Under the pieces are notes generated by a model. It was not told where the DNA came from and ran no database searches. It was given only the letters and a program-made list of their open reading frames with translations. Shown piece after piece: positions 58,797 through 64,000 of a stretch of DNA of 64,000 bases. Source of the DNA: JAAXHV01 sp965207165. GTDB taxonomy: Bacteria > Pseudomonadota > Gammaproteobacteria > Eutrophobiales > Eutrophobiaceae. The translations under genes were made by a program, and so were the position numbers. The DNA lies in the NCBI GenBank assembly GCA_965207165.1, contig OZ242265.1:3286001-3350000 (forward strand), in the 5' to 3' direction. Positions within the stretch are counted from its first letter, which is position 1. Every line of letters begins with the position of its first letter.

Positions 58797-59504
58797 ATGG
58801 ATATAAAGGCAATAGTTGAGAGAAACGATACGGTGCCGGGCCGTGCCTTCGACTTGGTTATGCAGTCGTTGATTTTGTTCTCTATCGTCACGTTCACCAT
58901 AGAAACGTTACCGGACCTTGAAGCGGACACCAGAAAAATTCTTCATGCGACAGAAGTAGTCATTGTAATAATATTTACCCTGGAATATTTGCTTCGCTTG
59001 TATGTAGCGGACAGGAAACTCGGTTATGTTCTGAGTTTCTATGGCATCATCGATTTGTTGGCGATCCTGCCGTTTTACATTTCATCCGGCATAGATCTGC
59101 GCTCGTTACGGGTATTCCGAATGTTTCGGCTCTTTCGGTTGCTGAAACTGCTCCGTTTCGGCAGGGCCATGCACAGGTTTGCGCGTGCGTTTGTCATTGC
59201 AAAGGAAGAAATTGTTTTATTCAGCGTGGTAACTGCAATGCTCCTGTACCTGTCGGCCGTCGGCATCTACTATTTCGAACATCTAGCCCAGCCGGAGGCG
59301 TTCAAAAGCGTTATCCATAGCCTGTGGTGGGCGGTATCCACCCTGTCGACGGTAGGGTACGGCGACATTTATCCCATAACGGCAGGCGGAAAAATTTTTA
59401 CTTTTTTCGTTTTAATGATCGGACTTGGGATTGTCGCGGTTCCGGCAGCACTGCTGGCGTCTGCATTATCGAAGGCGAGAATGGAAGAGCAGGAGGAAAG
59501 TTAA
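58797..59504 (+). CDS. Voltage-gated-type potassium channel
   Basis: This 235-residue membrane protein has the 6-helix voltage-gated channel layout: S1 (LVMQSLILFSIVTFTIETL), S2, S3 (FYGIIDLLAILPFYI), S4 with spaced Arg (LRSLRVFRMFRLFRLLKLLRFGR), S5, a pore helix and the K+ selectivity filter STVGYGDIYP, then S6. It has no large cytoplasmic regulatory domain. Such channels occur widely in bacteria and roles are poorly known. It lies 26 bp after the toxin gene on the same strand, in an island of toxin-antitoxin genes. Confidence 0.92.
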   Translation: MDIKAIVERNDTVPGRAFDLVMQSLILFSIVTFTIETLPDLEADTRKILHATEVVIVIIFTLEYLLRLYVADRKLGYVLSFYGIIDLLAILPFYISSGIDLRSLRVFRMFRLFRLLKLLRFGRAMHRFARAFVIAKEEIVLFSVVTAMLLYLSAVGIYYFEHLAQPEAFKSVIHSLWWAVSTLSTVGYGDIYPITAGGKIFTFFVLMIGLGIVAVPAALLASALSKARMEEQEES

Positions 59505-59565
59505 AACCTGTGCCTCGTGGATTGCGGGATGCTGCCTAGAAAATCGGTGCTCAGACTTTAGAGAT

Positions 59566-59796
59566 ATGACCATGAAGCAGTACAGCTTTACTGCAGCCCG
59601 GCAGAATTTTGCTTCGATATTGGATGAAGCGAAACAAATGGAAGTGGTATGTATAAGAAGACGGAACAGCGGTACTTTTTATGTTAAACCGGCGACGACG
59701 GAGAAATCGCCACTGGATATTACCGGCGTTGACCTTAGGGCTACCAGGGATGATATCGTAGCTAATGTTCGCGATAGTAGAAAGCGTTTCGGTTGA
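59566..59796 (+). CDS. Phd/YefM-type antitoxin, no adjacent toxin
   Basis: This 76-residue protein begins MKQYSFTAARQNFASILDEAKQ, the N-terminal DNA-binding pattern of Phd/YefM antitoxins, and goes on VVCIRRRNSGTFYVKP. No PIN, Doc or Txe toxin is next to it; the next gene is a GIY-YIG-type protein. The start at ATG 59566 (or 59572) is preferred to the frame from 59425, which overlaps the channel gene. It may be an orphan or cross-act with other toxins. Confidence 0.75.
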   Translation: MTMKQYSFTAARQNFASILDEAKQMEVVCIRRRNSGTFYVKPATTEKSPLDITGVDLRATRDDIVANVRDSRKRFG

Positions 59797-59871
59797 TCCC
59801 GGATTGGGATGACTGCCATGAGATATGAAATTACCCTAAAGTATCTCTAAATTGCTAAAGAACAATCAAAT

Positions 59872-60609
59872 ATGCACGAATATCATCAGGATAGAAGAAA
59901 ATTCAAGATATACCAGAAGTGGGGTTTTGGTATGGCCCCACCAAAAGAACATACTGTGGCCACTCGTCGGGAGTCTGCGCAATTAGTGTTGGCGGCGTTG
60001 AGTGACGGAAAGTCAACAGAACCGGATTCTCTCGCCGATGCAATCAGTAAAGTCAAAGGCTTATTCAGCCGGGCAAAAAAAATGGACCAGTGGGATTGGT
60101 TCATTGTCTGGGAACAACTCGGCTTGCCGGAGCGTAAGCGGATGGACTGTATTGTCAGAGAGCTCGCCCTTCTACGAAAAGCCGTCATCAACAAAGAGCA
60201 CATTAGTTTTGAAAATGCTCGAGAACAATTACAGAATTGGGGAGCGCTTACATCACTGAAACATTTCTTAGAGCCCGAGAAACCACCAATAGAGAAAGAT
60301 ACGGGTTTTCTCTACATGTTAGGTACCCGTGAGATGAAAGGGCTGCTCAAAATTGGTTTCACTGCGCGTGACGTCGTATCCAGAGTTAATGAGATCAACA
60401 GCAAAACAGGTATAGCCATTCCTTTTGGTGCAAGACATGTTTGGCGAGTAAGAAATCCGAGGACAGTTGAGCGGAAAGTTCACGGATTACTCGCAGACTA
60501 TCGAGTTCGGTCTGACCGAGAATTTTTCGATATGGAATACAGTAAAGCTGTTAGATTGATCAATGAGCATCTTGAGAAAACACAAGTCATATCAAGGAAG
60601 TGCGGTTAG
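59872..60609 (+). CDS. GIY-YIG/T5orf172-domain protein
   Basis: This 245-residue, AT-rich gene product has an unassigned N-terminal helical part (~20-130) and a C-terminal domain that starts GFLYMLGTREMKGLLKIGFTARDVVSRVNEINSK, followed by ERKVHGLLADYRVRSDREFFDME. That order (YML... IGxT...R...E..H..L..yr...EfF) fits the T5orf172 branch of the GIY-YIG nuclease superfamily found in phages and mobile regions. Whether it cuts DNA is unknown. The composition differs from the core genes, suggesting recent transfer. A shorter start is possible at ATG 59932. Confidence 0.72.
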   Translation: MHEYHQDRRKFKIYQKWGFGMAPPKEHTVATRRESAQLVLAALSDGKSTEPDSLADAISKVKGLFSRAKKMDQWDWFIVWEQLGLPERKRMDCIVRELALLRKAVINKEHISFENAREQLQNWGALTSLKHFLEPEKPPIEKDTGFLYMLGTREMKGLLKIGFTARDVVSRVNEINSKTGIAIPFGARHVWRVRNPRTVERKVHGLLADYRVRSDREFFDMEYSKAVRLINEHLEKTQVISRKCG

Positions 60610-60903
60610 CTGACGACCAACGTGCATGTAACGCCATGCCGGTCATCCAGGGTATCCATTAGGTTATGGCAGCGGGCGATGCTGGCAGGGGACATTAAAG
60701 AATCCTGAAAAGCGGACATTCTGAGTCCTGTTAACAGAAATGCACTGTGCGGTAATATTGCACCGGGACATCAAGCCGGGGAACATTCTGTTGAGAGCCG
60801 CTGATGGTTCCCCGCTGCTGGTAAAGTTCAGGGCTGCGCGTCAGACGGTGGGTGTGCGCAGTTGGTCTGTCCTGGGGGAGGAGGAAATGCCGGGGAGGTG
60901 ACG
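60610..60903. other. 294-bp gap without a recognised gene
   Basis: Contains no convincing frame. It has scraps such as GGGGACATTAAAGAATCC and GCGGACATTCTG that look like decayed insertion or repeat material, plus the leader of the next gene with a strong GGGGAGG ribosome site at its end. Confidence 0.5.
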
Positions 60904-62361
60904 GTGAGTTTACCCACACAACAAAGACCACAATCTGACAAAACTTCACAAGTATTCACCCGTTTGTTGTCGGTTTTAGCGGTTCTGCTGATCGCCGTTG
61001 CCATCGTATGGTGGGGTTGGTTAGCAGACCCTGCGTTTTTCCTGCGGGGCGGTGGATATATTAAGACTATGACGGGGCAGGAAGCGACCATAAACCAACC
61101 CGAAGAGACTCAACCACAGGCAAAGAGCAGGGTGGTCAAAAAATTATCGCAGGGTAAATTGGCCCGGTTACTGGCAGCAGCTAAAGCTGATTTTATAGCG
61201 GTAGCAGAGACGGAGCGAGCAGCAGAGAACTACATGGAATTATTCAGGGCCGCGTTAGAGCTGGAGGACTTTGAGCAAGCAGACATGTATCTATTCCGCA
61301 TCCGCGAATTGCGCCCGGACTCGCCGGACTTGTTGGCTGGAGAACAGCGCTTGGCATCGGCCAGGCAGGAGCGCACAGAACGGGTAATGCAACAGGCGCG
61401 CCAACGTCGAGAAGCGAGGTCAGCTGAATTGAAACGTCAGAGAATAGCGAAGGTTACCAAAAAGCATTGGGAAGACTTTGAGAGATCAATGCAAGCGGAT
61501 GACCTTGATAAGGCAGCCGATATTTTGGTCAAGGTACGCAACCTGAACCCGGAAGAAACGGGATTGGCAGCACGAAAGCAACGTGTGGCAGCGGCTAGGC
61601 AGGAGCGTGCAGACCGGTTGGCAGAACAAGAGAGACGGTTGGCTGCTGTCCTTAAGAAATTAACCGAAGAGATGGTTGAAATACCCGGCGGCACCTTCCG
61701 CATGGGGGATTTGAGTGGTGATGGTCTTGAAAATGAGAGACCTGTCCACAGTGTGACGCTGCCTGCCTTCAGAATGAGCAAGTACGAGGTGACGTTTGAC
61801 CAATGGGACACCTGTGTGGCGGACGGGGGCTGTCAAGATTATAGACCGAATGATAATGGCTGGGGCCGGGGCAACCGGCCGGTTATCAATGTCTCTTGGT
61901 ATGATATCCAAAGCTTCATTTTCTGGCTGAACAACAAGACCGGCGGCGGTTATCGCTTGCCCACAGAGTCAGAGTGGGAATATGCGGCCCGGGCAGGCAG
62001 CACTACGGAGTACAGTTGGGGAAACAGTATCGGTCACAACCGGGCGAACTGCAGTTATGATTGCGGTGACCGGTGGGAACGCGCAGCGCCAGTGGGGAGC
62101 TTCGCTGCCAATGCCTGGGGTTTGCATGATATGCATGGCAACGTGTGGGAGTGGGTGCAAGGCTGCTCTATTGACAGTTACGTAGGAGCACCGACTGACG
62201 GCAGTGCCTGGACGAAAGGAAGCTGTAGAAGTACCCGCGTAGTTCGGGGCGGTTCCTGGGTTACCGGCCCGAGGTATCTGCGTTCCGCCTACCGCGGGAA
62301 GCATGCTTTCCGGTCCCGCAAAAGCGGTCACCAAGGTTTTCGTCTGGTCCAAGATAGGTAG
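60904..62361 (+). CDS. Membrane-anchored formylglycine-generating-enzyme-like protein
   Basis: This 485-residue protein starts at GTG 60904 with GGGGAGG 5 bp upstream. It has one N-terminal membrane helix (LLSVLAVLLIAVAIVWWGWL), a helical, charged middle of ~200 residues with two similar blocks (ARQERTERVMQQARQRREARSAELKRQ), and a C-terminal FGE/SUMF1-fold domain: EMVEIPGGTFRMGD, PVHSVTLPAFRMSKYEVTFDQWD, YRLPTESEWEYAARAG, GLHDMHGNVWEWVQ, RVVRGGSW. The final region has no catalytic Cys pair of true FGE, so it probably binds or modifies something else. Confidence 0.8.
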   Translation: MSLPTQQRPQSDKTSQVFTRLLSVLAVLLIAVAIVWWGWLADPAFFLRGGGYIKTMTGQEATINQPEETQPQAKSRVVKKLSQGKLARLLAAAKADFIAVAETERAAENYMELFRAALELEDFEQADMYLFRIRELRPDSPDLLAGEQRLASARQERTERVMQQARQRREARSAELKRQRIAKVTKKHWEDFERSMQADDLDKAADILVKVRNLNPEETGLAARKQRVAAARQERADRLAEQERRLAAVLKKLTEEMVEIPGGTFRMGDLSGDGLENERPVHSVTLPAFRMSKYEVTFDQWDTCVADGGCQDYRPNDNGWGRGNRPVINVSWYDIQSFIFWLNNKTGGGYRLPTESEWEYAARAGSTTEYSWGNSIGHNRANCSYDCGDRWERAAPVGSFAANAWGLHDMHGNVWEWVQGCSIDSYVGAPTDGSAWTKGSCRSTRVVRGGSWVTGPRYLRSAYRGKHAFRSRKSGHQGFRLVQDR

Positions 62362-62504
62362 CGCGGGGGGAAATTCCTATACGGCAGGTGGTTCGGGTCA
62401 TTAGGAGGGGATCAGGTCATCCTCAATTGCATGACTTAAACTAACGGGGCTTCGGTATTCTCCGGTCAGCTCAATACTCATTGCGGTTTATCGTCGAGTC
62501 GATT

Positions 62505-63392
62505 ATGAAAATAAAGGTGTTATTGCTATTGTCCATATTACCTGTAACAGGATGTGGAATAGATATTGAGCAAGAATTATTCGACGTTCAGAAGGAAGCT
62601 AATAGATTGGTGGCATCTATTTTTGGAATGCATTCTGATGATACTAAATTTGACTACGAACAAGAATTAATCGAACACGTTATAAACCCTTGTTTCAATC
62701 ATTTACATTTGCCCTATGGGAATATTGTTAGTTTGGAGCAAATTATGAATGAGCATGGGGATAGATTTTATGAACATGTAAAAGGCATGAATTTGGAAAT
62801 GAATCTAATGCTGCCCTTGGAAACAACATTCGAGCAAAGAAAAGAGTTATATCAGATGATGTTGGAATCCTGTTTATTTGATACCAATCTGACTCAGGAT
62901 GAGGTAGATGCTTGGGCGGAAGAGATATTGATGGAAAAGGAAAGAGTATATAAGTTTGAACGGTACGGGCTTTATTTTCTACTTTACTTTATTCTCAGTC
63001 TTTGGGTTATATATGATGCTAGAAAAAGAAAGAACCATATGATTACCTGGCCTGTTGCTACAGCCTTATTCGGATTAGTTTCTTTGCCTGTGTATTTTGC
63101 AAAGAGGAACCTGTTAGGAGATGAAACTCGTGAAGGTGGTGTGGCTTGGAATACCATAAAATACTTTGTGCTTTTCTGGACGTTGACCATAACTATCGAC
63201 GGTATTCATGCCATTGCGGTGATGTCAGAAATGACGGATAGGATGAGTCCGGGATTGTCGGATTTTGGAGAATCAATAGCTATTGGGGCATATGTTTTTG
63301 TATGGTTTGCGGTTGTTATATTGGCTTTGATTCTGGGTTCATTTGTGAAGAAACATGTTATTGAAAAAAGTGTCTCCGATAGTGGGCACTAG
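62505..63392 (+). CDS. Unrecognised lipoprotein/membrane protein, AT-rich
   Basis: I do not recognise this 295-residue protein. It starts with a lipoprotein signal (MKIKVLLLLSILPVTGC, lipobox VTGC), a hydrophilic acidic part to ~150, then at least four hydrophobic stretches (LYFLLYFILSLWVIYDA; WPVATALFGLVSLPVYF; IKYFVLFWTLTITIDGIHAIAV; IGAYVFVWFAVVILALILGSF). A basic loop KRKNHMITWP lies between. Base use is clearly AT-rich against the core. I take the ATG at 62505 rather than the TTG at 62481. It lies between the FGE-like gene and a YefM/Txe pair. Confidence 0.7.
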   Translation: MKIKVLLLLSILPVTGCGIDIEQELFDVQKEANRLVASIFGMHSDDTKFDYEQELIEHVINPCFNHLHLPYGNIVSLEQIMNEHGDRFYEHVKGMNLEMNLMLPLETTFEQRKELYQMMLESCLFDTNLTQDEVDAWAEEILMEKERVYKFERYGLYFLLYFILSLWVIYDARKRKNHMITWPVATALFGLVSLPVYFAKRNLLGDETREGGVAWNTIKYFVLFWTLTITIDGIHAIAVMSEMTDRMSPGLSDFGESIAIGAYVFVWFAVVILALILGSFVKKHVIEKSVSDSGH

Positions 63393-63417
63393 ACCGGATT
63401 TAGGGCCGGTAATGGGG

Positions 63418-63448
63418 AATTTACTAAAAGTGTTCAGGACCGTAAATT
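63418..63448. promoter_or_regulatory. Inverted repeat upstream of YefM-like gene
   Basis: AATTTAC (63418-63424) and its exact reverse complement GTAAATT (63442-63448) frame 17 bp and end right at the ATG at 63449. It could be the antitoxin's operator or could cover the ribosome site. Inference only. Confidence 0.4.
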
Positions 63449-63691
63449 ATGCCAACGTTTAACGCAACTGAAGCACGCTCCAGGTTATATAGCCTGATAG
63501 ACGAAGTATCCCAAACCCACAAGCCGATTCTTATCACGGGCAAAAGAGGCAATGCAGTCCTGCTGGCGGAAGAGGACTGGAATGCCATCAACGAAACCCT
63601 TTATCTGGCTTCCATTCCCGGCATGCGGGAGTCCATCCTCGAGGGAATGAATACGAACATTGAGGAATGCGACCAGGACCTTGACTGGTAG
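63449..63691 (+). CDS. YefM/Phd-type antitoxin
   Basis: This 80-residue protein starts MPTFNATEARSRLYSLIDEV and has the conserved KRGNAVLLAEEDWNAINETLYLASIPGMRESI, then EGMN...CDQDLDW, the standard YefM pattern. It would neutralise a Txe/YoeB mRNA-interferase toxin. Its stop overlaps the toxin start by one base (TAGTG). An inverted repeat lies just upstream. Confidence 0.88.
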   Translation: MPTFNATEARSRLYSLIDEVSQTHKPILITGKRGNAVLLAEEDWNAINETLYLASIPGMRESILEGMNTNIEECDQDLDW

Positions 63692-63903
63692 TGTGGGAAC
63701 TGTATTTCGCGCGGCAGGCCAAAAAGGATGCAAAAACTCTGGCTGCTGCCGGACTCAAGGAAAAAGCGGAAGCACTGCCCGCTATAATCCAGGACAACCC
63801 ATATCAATCCTCACCTCCTTTTGAAAAACTGGTGGGAGATCTTGCAGGTGCATATTCCCGTGTCAGACTTGCAGCCAGAATGTCACGGGACCGTCATTGG
63901 TGA
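63691..63903 (+). pseudogene. Truncated Txe/YoeB toxin
   Basis: This frame starts at GTG 63691 and has the Txe/YoeB N-terminal part: WELYFARQAKKDAKTLAAAGL...PYQSSPPFEKLVGDLAGAYSR. After that the expected RxIxxxHRLVYxV and C-terminal strands, which carry the catalytic His and Tyr residues, are absent; instead the frame reads VRLAARMSRDRHW and stops. The last ~40 bp are the antisense of the dtd 3' end. The toxin is therefore probably inactive and marks a recombination junction. Confidence 0.8.
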
Positions 63904-64000
63904 GAGTTACCTGCATGTCTGCGCCAAAGATGCCGGTCTGGACGCGCCCGTGAGTGTCCAGGGCATAATCCGCCAGTTCCCGGAATAACTGCTGCCCCAC
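63863..64000 (-). CDS. dtd: D-aminoacyl-tRNA deacylase, C-terminal fragment
   Basis: Reading the minus strand from the window end gives 45 codons and a stop at 63863-63865. The end reads QQLFRELADYALDTHGRVQTG, then FGADMQVTLTNDGPVTFWLQV, which is the highly conserved C terminus of Dtd, which removes D-amino acids from tRNA. The conserved NDGPVTFWLxV is unmistakable. The rest of the gene lies outside the window. Its end overlaps the truncated toxin on the other strand. Confidence 0.9.
   Translation of the reverse strand: MGQQLFRELADYALDTHGRVQTGIFGADMQVTLTNDGPVTFWLQV

Noticed and set aside
59425..59565. N-terminal extension of the Phd-type antitoxin
   Set aside because: It overlaps the channel gene, is rich in Arg and Cys like shadow frames, and the Phd motif begins at MKQYSFTAAR.

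Overview
The window is 64 kb of moderately GC-rich, densely packed chromosomal DNA, most likely from a gammaproteobacterium. The evidence for this is gene order and family type: ptsP-mgtE, hisAFIE-tatABC, rpmH-rnpA-yidD-yidC-mnmE beside dnaA, a Pseudomonas-like long PstC/PstA pair, cutA-dsbD-tlpA-aroQ-accBC-(zinc ribbon)-fis-purH-purD, an oxygen-dependent hemF and a Fis protein. I cannot name a genus. No rRNA, tRNA, CRISPR array or intact insertion sequence was seen.

Layout. 0-5 kb: 3' end of a PTS enzyme I gene, mgtE, a small DUF2782-type protein, and polA, which is split by an apparent one-base deletion. 5-10.3 kb: hisA-hisF-hisI-hisE, then tatA-tatB-tatC, followed directly by a metal-dependent hydrolase that itself carries a twin-arginine signal. 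10.3-17.6 kb (minus strand): rhodanese, pyrF and a surface-polysaccharide style operon (ilvE, CHCC zinc finger, ELM1-like protein, GT4, TylF-like methyltransferase, GT9), with a second GT9 gene upstream. 17.7-20.4 kb: an 880-residue RTX-type protein built from ~108-residue modules. 20.4-25.7 kb: mnmE, yidC, yidD, rnpA and rpmH leftward and dnaA rightward, a classic origin-proximal block but without dnaN/recF/gyrB after dnaA.

25.7-41.4 kb is a nearly uninterrupted phosphate/polyphosphate island: phoB-phoR, pstS-pstC-pstA-pstB-phoU, ppk, then divergent ppx, a SixA-type phosphatase, a DjlA-like co-chaperone and a phosphate-selective-type porin. Together these would bring phosphate through the outer membrane, pump it across the inner membrane, sense it, and store or mobilise it as polyphosphate. 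A CHAD-domain protein (a polyphosphate-binding fold) lies at 52.3 kb.

41.4-56.5 kb is core metabolism: trmH, fxsA, cutA-dsbD-tlpA-like, aroQ-accB-accC, a zinc-ribbon/DUF3426 protein, fis-purH-purD, CHAD, an HU-like protein with a long leader, hisB-hisH and hemF.

56.5-63.9 kb is an accessory island between hemF and dtd. It holds HipBA, a ParD-like/RelE-like pair with an operator-like inverted repeat at its promoter, a voltage-gated-type potassium channel, an orphan Phd-type antitoxin, a GIY-YIG/T5orf172-type protein, a membrane-anchored formylglycine-generating-enzyme-like protein, an AT-rich lipoprotein/membrane protein, and a YefM/Txe pair whose toxin is cut off where the 3' end of dtd begins. 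The AT-rich genes and the broken toxin suggest horizontal acquisition. Dispersed 24-bp palindromes (10.3, 20.4, 46.65 kb) and other short repeats sit at gene ends. The best candidates for something less described are the Tat-linked hydrolase, the modular RTX protein, and the unknown genes in the terminal island.
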